Of a DNA stretch of 64,000 nt, positions 42,454 to 49,994 are shown one piece after another. Position 1 is the stretch's first letter; each line of letters begins with the position of its first letter. The notes under the pieces were generated by a model. It was not told the origin of the DNA. It saw only the letters and a program-made list of their open reading frames with translations, and made no database searches. Location of the stretch: contig NZ_LIWB01000009.1 of assembly GCF_001905725.1 (NCBI RefSeq), positions 254,709 through 318,708 of the forward strand, written 5' to 3'. The stretch comes from Streptomyces sp. CB02400. Its GTDB lineage: Bacteria; Actinomycetota; Actinomycetes; Streptomycetales; Streptomycetaceae. A program made the translations under genes and the position numbers.

Positions 42454-43344
42454 ATGACCGACAAGCTCACCGTCAGCGTCCTGGGTACCGGCATCATGGG
42501 CGCGGCGATGGCCCGCAACCTCCTCCGCGCGGGGCACACCGTACGGGCCTGGAACCGCACCCGCGCGAAGGCCGAACCGCTCGCCGCCGACGGCGCGCAC
42601 ATCGCCGGCACCCCCGCCGAGGCGGTCGAGTCCGCCGACGCCGTGCTGACCATGCTGTACGACGGCCCGGCCACCCTGGAGACGATGCGTCAGGCCGCCC
42701 CCGCCCTGCGCCGCGGGACCGTCTGGGCGCAGTCCACCACCGCGGGCATCGAGGGCGTCGCCGAGCTGGCCGGCTTCGCCCGCGAGCACGGTCTGCTCTT
42801 CTACGACGCCCCGGTCCTCGGCACCCGGCAGCCCGCCGAGGCCGGACAGCTGACCGTGCTCGCCGCAGGACCGGTCGAGGGCCGGGACAGGGTGGCACCG
42901 GTGTTCGACGCGGTGGGCGCCCGCACCGTATGGGCCGGGGAGGACGGCGCGGCGGCCGGCGCGACCCGTCTGAAGCTGGTCGCCAACAGCTGGGTGCTCG
43001 CCGCGACCACCGCCGCCGGTGAGGCCCTCGCCCTGGCCAAGGCCCTCGACGTCGCACCGGACGGCTTCTTCGACCTCATCGCCGGCGGCCCGCTCGACAT
43101 GGGCTATCTGCGCGCCAAGGCCGGGATGATCCTCGACGGGCGGCTGACCCCGGCCCAGTTCGCCGTGACGACCGCGGCGAAGGACGCCAGACTGATCGTG
43201 CGGGCCGGTGAGCAGCACGGCGTCCGCCTGGACGTGGCCGCCGCGAGCGCCGGACGGTTCGAGCGGGCCGACGCCCAAGGCCACGGCGACGAGGACATGG
43301 CCGCCGCCTACTACGCCAGCTTCGACGACGACCCCACCACCTGA
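42454..43344 (+). CDS. NAD(P)-dependent beta-hydroxyacid dehydrogenase family protein
   Basis: The 296-aa protein belongs to the 3-hydroxyisobutyrate/6-phosphogluconate dehydrogenase superfamily. It has the Rossmann start VLGTGIMGAAMARNLLRAGH, the substrate loop DAPVLGTRQPAEAGQL, and the catalytic lysine in LKLVANSW. Relatives of this subfamily can act on imines or succinic semialdehyde-type substrates. ATG 42454 is preceded by AGCGGA. Substrate unknown. Confidence 0.88.
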   Translation: MTDKLTVSVLGTGIMGAAMARNLLRAGHTVRAWNRTRAKAEPLAADGAHIAGTPAEAVESADAVLTMLYDGPATLETMRQAAPALRRGTVWAQSTTAGIEGVAELAGFAREHGLLFYDAPVLGTRQPAEAGQLTVLAAGPVEGRDRVAPVFDAVGARTVWAGEDGAAAGATRLKLVANSWVLAATTAAGEALALAKALDVAPDGFFDLIAGGPLDMGYLRAKAGMILDGRLTPAQFAVTTAAKDARLIVRAGEQHGVRLDVAAASAGRFERADAQGHGDEDMAAAYYASFDDDPTT

Positions 43345-43376
43345 TCGGCCGAGCAGCGAGCACGAAGGAGTCCGTA

Positions 43377-43799
43377 GTGTCCAAGCCCCCGCTTCCCCCC
43401 GAGGCACAAGACCTGCTGCGCAAGGCCAACCCCTGCGTCATGGCCACGCTGCGCTCCGACGGCGCACCCGTGTCCACCCCCACCTGGTACCTGTGGGAGG
43501 ACGGCCGCGCGCTGATCAACTTCGACGAGGGCCGGGTACGCCTGAAGCACGTCCGCCGCGACCCCCGCGTCACCCTCACGGTCCTGGACGGCGACGGCTG
43601 GTACACCCACGTCACCCTGATCGGCCGGGTGACCGAGATCTACGACGACGAGGACCTGGCCGACATCGACCGCCTCTCCCGCCACTACACCGGCAACCCG
43701 TACCCGGACCGGGAGCGGACGAGGGTCAGCGGCTGGCTCGAGGTCGAGCGCTGGCACGGCTGGGGCGCGATGAAGGACAGCGACCAGGCGGGCGGCTGA
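43377..43799 (+). CDS. PPOX-class F420-dependent oxidoreductase
   Basis: The 140-aa split-barrel protein begins LLRKANPCVMATLRSDGAPVSTPTWYLWEDGR and contains RLKHVRRDPRVTLTVLD, the pattern of small F420-binding PPOX-class proteins, and ends GWLEVERWHGWGAMK. GTG 43377 lies 32 bp after the dehydrogenase gene, so co-transcription is likely. Such enzymes reduce or oxidise small substrates with F420 or flavin; specificity unknown. Confidence 0.88.
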   Translation: MSKPPLPPEAQDLLRKANPCVMATLRSDGAPVSTPTWYLWEDGRALINFDEGRVRLKHVRRDPRVTLTVLDGDGWYTHVTLIGRVTEIYDDEDLADIDRLSRHYTGNPYPDRERTRVSGWLEVERWHGWGAMKDSDQAGG

Positions 43800-43809
43800 C
43801 CACCGACGC

Positions 43810-43908
43810 CCGGCCGGAATTCCCGTTGAGGACGCGCTCCACCGCCTCCTCACCCAGGGCGTGCGCGAGCCGGGCCGGCGGATACGGCATTCCGGGACCG
43901 CCGTTCAC
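43810..43908 (-). pseudogene. Possible gene remnant (C-terminal fragment, amidohydrolase-like)
   Basis: On the minus strand this stretch reads NGGPGMPYPPARLAHALGEE and continues EAVERVLNGNSGR, which looks like the C-terminal end of an amidohydrolase-2-type protein (GEEAxERVLxGNAxR). Upstream sequence does not extend it into a full gene. It may be a decayed gene or chance. The remainder of 43909-44051 shows nothing. Confidence 0.25.
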
Positions 43909-44051
43909 CGAACGGGCGGCGACGGTCGCGACGTCCCCGCCGGGCCGCCCCGTTCACGGAACACGGCCGGCTGCGCGACTCCTCACCGAGGAGCCGGGGG
44001 CCGCCGGGGAACAGCTGGGCGGGACGTCGCCGAGGGCGGTGCGGACCGAGC

Positions 44052-44636
44052 TCACCACCGGCGTCCCCGGGGCAGCGCGTCCCGCTCCGGCGTCGACAGG
44101 TGCAGCACCTGGAAGACCTCGCCGTCCGCCCCGGGCGCGTCCCGCGCCCAGAGTGAGAAGTGCACCAGTTCCCAGCGGGCGGTGTCCACGGCGACCGCCG
44201 TGAGCACCGCGCCGTCCCGGCCGGCCAGCCGCCCGCACTCCTCCACCGCCTCCTCGGCCGCCTCACCCACCCGCACCCCGTCCGGCACGGGACGCCGGTG
44301 CCGTACGGCGACGGCGGCAGGAGCATCCGCGGCCGGCCCCTCCCCGTACGCCAGGCCGGTCCACTGCCGTACCGGGGGACGCCCGAAGTCGTCGGCGATG
44401 CCCTGGAAGCCGCCGCCCCAGAGGAAGGCGTTCATGCCCTCCACGGTGTTCCACAGGTAGAACGGCGCGTACTGGTTGACCGGCGAGCCGTGCACCCCGC
44501 GCTCGCGCACCAGGTACGCCTTGACGCCGAGGCCCGGCCACGCGTCGAGCAGGTGTCCGCGCCGGGCCACCCGGTCCCGGACGATCCCCATGTCGTAGTC
44601 GGCGGGCAGGGTGAGTTCGTACTGCAGGGCATGCAA
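44052..44636 (-). CDS. DUF4865 family protein
   Basis: The 194-aa protein matches DUF4865: start MHALQYELTLPADYDMGIVRDRV, then GLGVKAYLVRERG, YAPFYLWNTVEGMNAFLWGGGFQGI. The fold is ferredoxin-like in appearance (monooxygenase-like), but no function is established. It lies 30 bp after the TetR gene on the same strand, so the repressor probably controls it. Confidence 0.88.
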   Translation of the reverse strand: MHALQYELTLPADYDMGIVRDRVARRGHLLDAWPGLGVKAYLVRERGVHGSPVNQYAPFYLWNTVEGMNAFLWGGGFQGIADDFGRPPVRQWTGLAYGEGPAADAPAAVAVRHRRPVPDGVRVGEAAEEAVEECGRLAGRDGAVLTAVAVDTARWELVHFSLWARDAPGADGEVFQVLHLSTPERDALPRGRRW

Positions 44637-44666
44637 CGGGGGTCTCCTCGACGGAAGCCGGCGGGG

Positions 44667-45230
44667 TCACCGCTCTCGCGGCGCGAGCAGTGCGAGCAGA
44701 CCGCGCACCCCCGCGTCGAAGGCGGCGGGGGAGCCGGAGGCGCGGGCCAGCACATAGCCGCCCTGGACGGTCGCGACGACGGCCGCGGCGATCTCCGCGC
44801 TGTCGAGCACGGGCGCGAACTCGCCCCGCTCCCTGCCCTCTTCGACGATCCCGGTGAGCCGTGTGCGCAGCCAGTCCAGGGTCTCGTCGACCGGGGCGCG
44901 CAGCGCGTCGTCGGCGATGACGTCCGGGTCCATGGTGAGCCGCCCGACCGGACAGCCGCGCAGGACATCGCGCTCGCGCAGCAGATACGCCTCGATCCGC
45001 TCGTACGGCGTGCCCGGCCCGGCGAGGACCGCTTCGGCGGTGGCCCGCATCTCCTCGGCGGTCCGCCGGATCGCGGCCAGCGCGAGGTCGGGCTTGCCCT
45101 TGAAGTGGTGGTACATGCTGCCCTGGCCCGCGCCCGACCGCTCCAGGATCGCCTTCGGGCTCGTGCCCACATAGCCGCGCTCCCACAACAGCTCGCGGGT
45201 GGACTCGATCAGCCGCTCCGAGGTGCTCAC
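44667..45230 (-). CDS. TetR/AcrR family transcriptional regulator
   Basis: The 187-aa repressor has the HTH GYVGTSPKAILERSGAGQGSMYHHFKGKPDL and a short ligand domain with a cysteine in RGCPVGRL, like LmrA/YxaF regulators. GTG 45230 is chosen because TACAGT ends six bases upstream on the minus strand, a leaderless arrangement; ATG 45245 would add five residues. The dyad at 45240-45257 covers this promoter. The DUF4865 gene is downstream in the operon. Confidence 0.92.
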   Translation of the reverse strand: MSTSERLIESTRELLWERGYVGTSPKAILERSGAGQGSMYHHFKGKPDLALAAIRRTAEEMRATAEAVLAGPGTPYERIEAYLLRERDVLRGCPVGRLTMDPDVIADDALRAPVDETLDWLRTRLTGIVEEGRERGEFAPVLDSAEIAAAVVATVQGGYVLARASGSPAAFDAGVRGLLALLAPRER

Positions 45231-45239
45231 ACCCGCACT

Positions 45240-45257
45240 GTACATACCAGTAGTTAC
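45240..45257. promoter_or_regulatory. 18-bp TetR operator, GTA-N2-TAC-N2-GTA-N2-TAC
   Basis: On the minus strand GTAACTACTGGTATGTAC shows symmetric GTA/TAC steps over 18 bp and overlaps the core promoter of the TetR-DUF4865 operon. Autorepression is the simplest reading. Confidence 0.65.
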
Positions 45258-45420
45258 AGAAGTCGAGCACTCCTCGGCAGGACGCGGCCGTCCGCGTACT
45301 CCCCGCGAGGTACACACGGTGCCGCCGGCCGTACGACGCCCCGGCCCCCCTCGCGGGACGACGCTCGGAGATGTCGCACAAAGGAGCGACGAGACAGCGC
45401 ATCCGAGGAGATGGACGATC

Positions 45421-45708
45421 ATGCAGACCCTGGCGCACTTCGGCGACGGCGGGCCCGGCCCGTGGATCCTGTTCTTCCCCGTGATCTGGGCCCTGGTCAT
45501 CGGCGGCGGCATCGCCCTGCTGCGCCGCACGGTGTGGCGCGGACGCCGTGGGCCCGGCCCCGGACGGCCCACGGTGGAGGACACCTCGCCCATCGCGGTG
45601 CTCGGTCACCGCTTCGCCTCCGGCGAGATCGACGAGGACGAGTACTGGCGGCGACTGTCCGTCCTGGACGAGCAGTTCGGCCGGCACGGCAAGGGCGGCG
45701 CGCGATGA
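45421..45708 (+). CDS. SHOCT domain membrane protein
   Basis: The 95-aa protein has one membrane helix (about 14-36), a basic stretch, and a C-terminal SHOCT motif (VLGHRFASGEIDEDEYWRRLSVL). Such small proteins are common in streptomycetes; the SHOCT part mediates protein contacts. Function unknown. GAGGAG lies about 11 nt upstream of ATG 45421. It is divergent from the TetR operon. Confidence 0.87.
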   Translation: MQTLAHFGDGGPGPWILFFPVIWALVIGGGIALLRRTVWRGRRGPGPGRPTVEDTSPIAVLGHRFASGEIDEDEYWRRLSVLDEQFGRHGKGGAR

Positions 45709-45763
45709 CCGGCATGACCCCCGGTGTGGGGCGGGACGGGTTGCGCGGCCCGGCGCCTGCGGG

Positions 45764-45799
45764 GTGCCTCCCAGGCCTTTGAGGCGCTGGGGGAGGCAC
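45764..45799. terminator. Bidirectional terminator GTGCCTCCC/GGGAGGCAC
   Basis: A 9-bp outer stem (45764-45772 with 45791-45799) with an inner GCC/GGC stem lies between the convergent SHOCT and ATPase genes. Its GGGGGAGGCAC arm is the same as in the 60.7-kb repeat, so it belongs to a dispersed streptomycete element. Confidence 0.75.
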
Positions 45800-45823
45800 G
45801 ATCGCCCGCGGGTGCGGCGGCGG

Positions 45824-46369
45824 TCAGCCGGGGACGGTGGAGCGGGCGGGGGCTCGTTCGGTGTGGTGGTCCCCGGTGGTGTGTTCCACGAGGGCGACCT
45901 CCGCGAAGCGGTGGTCGGCGGGCTCGCCGGCCGTGAGCCTCGGTTGCCGGTCCCAGGCCGGCGCGGCGGTCGCGGACGGTGTCGGCAGGGTGAACCACAC
46001 GATCTTGCCGGACTCGCCGTCCGGCACCGCGCCCCAGCTCTCGCTCATCGCGGCGACCATCGCCAGCCCGCGCCCGCACGTGGCGAGCGGGCTCGCGTCC
46101 GCCATGACCGGCAGGCGCGGGTCGTGGTCGTGCACCGACACCTTGAGCCGGTCGAGCAGCAGCTCGATCTCGACGGTGCACGTCTTGTCGGGCTGGGCGT
46201 GCCGGTGGACGTTGGACAACAACTCCGTCACACCGAGCGATGCCCGGTCTATCAACGAGTCCATATGCCAGTAGCGCAACTGCGCAGATACGATTCTGCG
46301 GACTTGGCCGATCCGCGACGGCAGGGCTTGGAGCTCCACCGCGCAGTGCCTGCTTGGGTGAGTGATCAC
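45824..46369 (-). CDS. ATP-binding protein, anti-sigma-factor/HATPase_c type (RsbW-like)
   Basis: The 181-aa protein has a GHKL ATPase fold: SLGVTELLSNVHRHAQPDKTCTVEIEL (N box), VHDHDPRLP (G1 box) and GRGLAMVAAMSESWG (G2 box). It lacks a histidine kinase domain, as do the many streptomycete RsbW-like proteins that sequester sigma factors or anti-anti-sigma factors. GTG 46369 follows GGGGAG on the minus strand; upstream ATGs lack support. Its partner is not encoded next to it. Confidence 0.87.
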   Translation of the reverse strand: MITHPSRHCAVELQALPSRIGQVRRIVSAQLRYWHMDSLIDRASLGVTELLSNVHRHAQPDKTCTVEIELLLDRLKVSVHDHDPRLPVMADASPLATCGRGLAMVAAMSESWGAVPDGESGKIVWFTLPTPSATAAPAWDRQPRLTAGEPADHRFAEVALVEHTTGDHHTERAPARSTVPG

Positions 46370-46552
46370 GGCTGCGACTCCCCGACGTGAGGTCCGGAAG
46401 AACACGGAAGACGGATCCAGCAGGGCGCCTGCGTGACGCTGCCGCCTGCTGTCGTGGCCGGCGGGCTGGTTCGCAGCGTTATCGCCGGTAAACCCAGAGT
46501 GACGTGAGACCAGCGTGACGTAAGAGGTGAAGTGACGCAAGTCACGGACATC

Positions 46553-46876
46553 TCAGGCGCCGCGCCCCGACGCCCGGCGCACGGCCTCGATGAAACGGCT
46601 GGCGGCGGGCGGACCGGGTTCACCCGGCGCGGGGTCGTGATCGCCCAGGGTCAGCGAGTACCGGTTGCCGTTGAGGTCCGCGAGCGCCCGGTCCTCGGGC
46701 GCGAACCAGGGCCTGGACGCCCGTACCGCCTGCACCGGCGCGCTGTCGATCTCGCTGCCGTAGCTGGTGAGCAGCTCCAGCCGGCCCTCGCTGATCCGGA
46801 CCTGGCCGGCCCGGGTGAGCGAACGCAGCCGCTTGCCGATCCGCACGCCCGTGGCCGTGAACTCCGGCTCCGCCAT
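46553..46876 (-). CDS. Hypothetical conserved protein
   Basis: This 107-aa protein starts MAEPEFTATGVRIGKRLRSL and contains SYGSEIDSAPVQAVRASRPWF and LNGNRYSLTLGDHD. It looks like a small beta-rich domain. I do not recognise a function. It shares orientation with the ATPase gene downstream (183 bp away) and is the last gene before a 332-bp gap. Confidence 0.75.
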   Translation of the reverse strand: MAEPEFTATGVRIGKRLRSLTRAGQVRISEGRLELLTSYGSEIDSAPVQAVRASRPWFAPEDRALADLNGNRYSLTLGDHDPAPGEPGPPAASRFIEAVRRASGRGA

Positions 46877-47093
46877 GCCACCCGCCCCCTTGTGCGCGTC
46901 GGTGCGCCGGACCGTGCTCCACGGGCCGGCTCCTGCCCAGCTCCAGTGTGCCCCCGTACGGGGCCCTGCTCACGCCGGTGCAGTCTGCCCCCACCCGCCG
47001 CCGAGCACCAGTGCGCGCGCCACCGTTCCCCGGTGCTCGGGGTGCACTCGCGCCAATGCGCCCCCCTGTCGCCACGCTGCGCTCCCCAGGGTG

Positions 47094-47112
47094 CCTTTGA
47101 GTGGCTCAAAGG
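47094..47112. promoter_or_regulatory. 19-bp palindrome CCTTTGAG-TGG-CTCAAAGG
   Basis: Perfect 8-bp arms flank three bases. The right arm ends in AAAGG, the start of the AAAGGAG Shine-Dalgarno of the small ORF at 47120. It may be a DNA operator, or an RNA hairpin hiding that ribosome site. Confidence 0.55.
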
Positions 47113-47119
47113 AGTGTTT

Positions 47120-47197
47120 ATGCAGGTGGGAGGCGGTGCGGATGGTGCTTATGATCGGGGTACCGGCCGCGTGAGACGCCGTCGGCGCTCAGCGTAA
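47120..47197 (+). CDS. Possible 25-aa upstream ORF
   Basis: ATG 47120 has an ideal AAAGGAG five bases upstream and encodes MQVGGGADGAYDRGTGRVRR plus five more residues, stopping 11 nt before the PLP enzyme start. A TATGAT hexamer lies inside it (47150-47155), so transcription might instead start downstream and skip it. Short and composition-typical, so unproven. Confidence 0.35.
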   Translation: MQVGGGADGAYDRGTGRVRRRRRSA

Positions 47198-47208
47198 GGA
47201 GCCCTGCC

Positions 47209-48333
47209 GTGAGCACTCCCCAACAGACCCTGACCGGTGCCACCCTCGACGTCGACCACAGCGACGCCGCCTACCGGGCCTGGCTGAAAGAGGCCGTGCG
47301 CAGGGTGCAGGCCGACGCCAACCGCTCGGCCGACACCCATCTGCTGCGCTTTCCGCTGCCCGAGCGGTGGGGCATCGACCTCTACCTGAAGGACGAGTCG
47401 ACCCACCCGACCGGCAGCCTCAAGCACCGGCTGGCCCGTTCGCTCTTCCTCTACGGGCTCTGCAACGGCTGGATCCGTCCGGGCCGCCCGGTGATCGAGG
47501 CGTCCAGCGGTTCCACGGCCGTGTCGGAGGCGTACTTCGCGAAGCTGATCGGCGTGCCCTTCATCGCCGTCATGCCGCGCACGACGAGTGCCGAGAAGTG
47601 CCGCCTGATCGAGTTCCACGGCGGTCGGTGCCACTTCGTGGACGACCCCCGCACGATGTACGAGGCGTCCGCCGCCCTCGCGGCGGAGACCGGCGGCCAC
47701 TACATGGACCAGTTCACCTACGCCGAGCGGGCCACCGACTGGCGCGGCAACAACAACATCGCCGAATCGATCTTCCGCCAGCTGGAGTCGGAGCGGTTCC
47801 CGGAACCCGCGTGGATCGTCGCCACGGCCGGCACCGGCGGCACCTCCGCGACCCTGGCGCGCTACGTCCACTACATGCAGTACGACACCCGCGTCTGTGT
47901 CGCCGATCCGGAGAACTCGTGTTTCTTCGAGGGCTGGACCACCGGCGCCCCGGACGTCGCCTGCGACCGCGGCTCCCGCATCGAGGGCATCGGCCGGCCC
48001 CGTATGGAGCCAAGCTTCGTGCCCGGCGCGATCGACCGGATGATGAAGGTGCCCGACGCGGCCAGTGTCGCCGCGGTGCGGGCCCTGGAGCGGGTCATCG
48101 GCCGCAAGGCGGGCGGCTCCACCGGCACCGGGCTGTGGAGCGCGCTCAAGATCGTCGCGGAGATGGTGGCGGACGGGCGGCGGGGGAGCGTGGTGACGCT
48201 GCTGTGCGACCCGGGGGACCGGTACCTGGACAAGTACTACTCGGACGCCTGGCTGGACGGACAGGGCCTGGACATCGCGCCGTACACGGCGGCGATCGAG
48301 TCCCTGCTGCGGACCGGCGTCTGGCCCGACTGA
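47209..48333 (+). CDS. PLP-dependent cysteine synthase family protein, probable L-cysteine desulfhydrase
   Basis: The 374-aa fold-type II PLP enzyme has the lysine in HPTGSLKHR, ASSGSTAVSEA for substrate carboxylate, and TAGTGGTSATLARY for cofactor phosphate. The HPTGSLKHR signature and length match the Cds1 group of actinobacteria, which degrade cysteine to sulfide, pyruvate and ammonia, more than CysK/CysM. GTG 47209 follows AAGGAG. No SAT or CysE gene is nearby, consistent with breakdown rather than synthesis. Confidence 0.87.
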   Translation: MSTPQQTLTGATLDVDHSDAAYRAWLKEAVRRVQADANRSADTHLLRFPLPERWGIDLYLKDESTHPTGSLKHRLARSLFLYGLCNGWIRPGRPVIEASSGSTAVSEAYFAKLIGVPFIAVMPRTTSAEKCRLIEFHGGRCHFVDDPRTMYEASAALAAETGGHYMDQFTYAERATDWRGNNNIAESIFRQLESERFPEPAWIVATAGTGGTSATLARYVHYMQYDTRVCVADPENSCFFEGWTTGAPDVACDRGSRIEGIGRPRMEPSFVPGAIDRMMKVPDAASVAAVRALERVIGRKAGGSTGTGLWSALKIVAEMVADGRRGSVVTLLCDPGDRYLDKYYSDAWLDGQGLDIAPYTAAIESLLRTGVWPD

Positions 48334-48336
48334 GGG

Positions 48337-48807
48337 CTACCCCGCCAGCCGGCGGTCCAGCGAGGTCACCGCGGAGCGGAACGCCCGTCCCAGCCCCGGC
48401 CGGGCGGCTTTCAGCACGAGCCGGAAGGGTGCCGTGCCGTCGGCCGCGAACGTCCACCGCACCCGCGTGCCCGTGCCGGCCGGGGTGAGCCGCCACTCCT
48501 CGGCCAGGGCACGGGCGCCCGGCGCGTTCGTCACGTCGACGCGATAGGCGTACGCCTCGGGCTCCTCGGCCACGAGGACCGTCTCGCGGAACCGGGTGCC
48601 GCCCCGGAGCCGGATCTCACGCCCCGCGCCGCCGTCGAGGGGGCGGGACAGCGTGACCGCCCCGAACCACTCCGCCCAGCCGGTCACGTCCTCGGCCAGC
48701 GCGCGGTACACCCGCTCCGGCGCGGCGGCGATCTCCCGCCCGAAGACCAGACGTACGGGCGCCGCCCGGACGAACTCGTGCCCCACGGGGCGCAGACGGT
48801 GAACCAT
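48337..48807 (-). CDS. SRPBCC family protein (START-like)
   Basis: The 156-aa polyketide cyclase/dehydrase-like protein has the helix-grip pattern AAAPERVYRALAEDVTGWAEWFGAV, then alternating strands and the C-terminal helix. It binds a hydrophobic ligand in its cavity; ligand unknown. It converges with the PLP enzyme gene with three bases between stops. Confidence 0.85.
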   Translation of the reverse strand: MVHRLRPVGHEFVRAAPVRLVFGREIAAAPERVYRALAEDVTGWAEWFGAVTLSRPLDGGAGREIRLRGGTRFRETVLVAEEPEAYAYRVDVTNAPGARALAEEWRLTPAGTGTRVRWTFAADGTAPFRLVLKAARPGLGRAFRSAVTSLDRRLAG

Positions 48808-48867
48808 GGGCGTATCCCCTCGACGAGTTCCCCGGCCCCGGTGACCGGGCGGCCGGCTGCCGGGCCG

Positions 48868-49707
48868 TCAGATGTCCGCGGCCCCCGCCTCTTCCACGGG
48901 CTCGCCCGCCACCACCAGCCGCCGCAGATGCTCGGACACCTCCGCGCGTGCCCCCGCGGGCAGCCCGGAATCCGTCACCAGGGTGTCGACCTGCTCCAGG
49001 GACGCGAACGAACTCAGCCCCACCGTGCCCCACTTGGTGTGGTCGGCGACCACGACCACCCGCCGGGCCGACTGCACCAGACGCCGGTTGGTCTCCGCCT
49101 CCGCGAGGTTCGGCGTCGACAGCCCCGCCTCCACCGATATGCCGTGCACCCCGAGGAACAGCAGATCGAAGTGGAGCGTCGCGATCGCCTGGTCGGCCAC
49201 CGGCCCCACCAGCGAGTCGGACGGCGTGCGCACCCCGCCGGTCAGGACGACCGTGGCCGCGCCCTGCCGGGTCCCCGACGTGCGCTGCGCCGCGTGGAAC
49301 ACATCGGCCACCCGCACCGAGTTGGTGACCACCGTGAGATCGGGAACGTCGAGCAGCTGGTGCGCCAGCGCGAAGGTCGTCGTACCGCCCGACAGCGCGA
49401 TCGCCGCGCCGGGGGAGACCAGTTCGGCCGCCGCCCGCGCGATGTCCTCCTTGGCGGTCGGCTCCAGGCCCGACTTGGCCTCGAACCCGGGCTCGTGCGT
49501 GCTCGCCTCCACCACCGGTACCGCGCCGCCGTGCACCTTCTCCAGCACGCCCTGCCGGGCCAGCGCGTCGAGGTCGCGGCGGACCGTCATGTCCGACACG
49601 CCGAGCTTGCGGGTCAGCTCGTTGACCCGGACCCCGCCCCGGCGCCGGACCTCGTCGAGGATCAGGGTGCGCCGCTGCTCCGCGAGCAGGTTCTGATTCT
49701 CGCTCAC
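48868..49707 (-). CDS. DeoR/GlpR family transcriptional regulator
   Basis: The 279-aa repressor has a DeoR HTH (GGVRVNELTRKLGVSDMTVRRDLDALARQGV) and sensor domain (ALSGGTTTFALAHQL, VVTNSVRVADVF, VVVVADHTKWG). GTG 49707 follows GGAGC six bases upstream. No sugar operon lies next to it: neighbours are the SRPBCC gene and a large membrane hydrolase, so its targets are elsewhere. In 49708-49994 a CGTGACG/CGTCACG dyad (49905-49935) is the only structure seen. Confidence 0.9.
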   Translation of the reverse strand: MSENQNLLAEQRRTLILDEVRRRGGVRVNELTRKLGVSDMTVRRDLDALARQGVLEKVHGGAVPVVEASTHEPGFEAKSGLEPTAKEDIARAAAELVSPGAAIALSGGTTTFALAHQLLDVPDLTVVTNSVRVADVFHAAQRTSGTRQGAATVVLTGGVRTPSDSLVGPVADQAIATLHFDLLFLGVHGISVEAGLSTPNLAEAETNRRLVQSARRVVVVADHTKWGTVGLSSFASLEQVDTLVTDSGLPAGARAEVSEHLRRLVVAGEPVEEAGAADI

Positions 49708-49994
49708 GTACGCTCCGGTCCTTTCGCCGCAAACCGTCCGACACGCCCCGCACCCTCTGCGACGAGCGGGTTTCCCACCGTCATCGGTGCGCGGACGTCC
49801 CATCCTCGCACGCCGCGCCCCGCGCGGCGCCACCGGTGGCTCGTCGCGCACATGTCACTGATTTTCCGCATGTCGCTTGCCTGTCACACGGACCGGGGAG
49901 ATTACGTGACGAGAGGTGTGAGCCGTTCCGTCACGGGAGATCCTGTGCCCGCACGGACGGAGCCGACGGGGCGTCACGGGGGAAGTGCGAATCA

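Larger units (their letters stand above)
46877..47208. other. Gene-poor 332-bp region with hairpins
   Basis: No full gene is seen. A 9-bp stem (47001-47009 with 47032-47040) with a 22-nt loop lies mid-region, and several GTGCGCCC/TGCCCCC-type runs give it a skewed C-rich top strand. The last 115 bp hold the palindrome and small ORF listed next and the promoter of the PLP enzyme gene. Confidence 0.6.

Noticed and set aside
45199..45420. Extending the SHOCT protein to an upstream start at 45199
   Set aside because: The added residues overlap the divergent TetR promoter and operator; GAGGAG is placed for ATG 45421.
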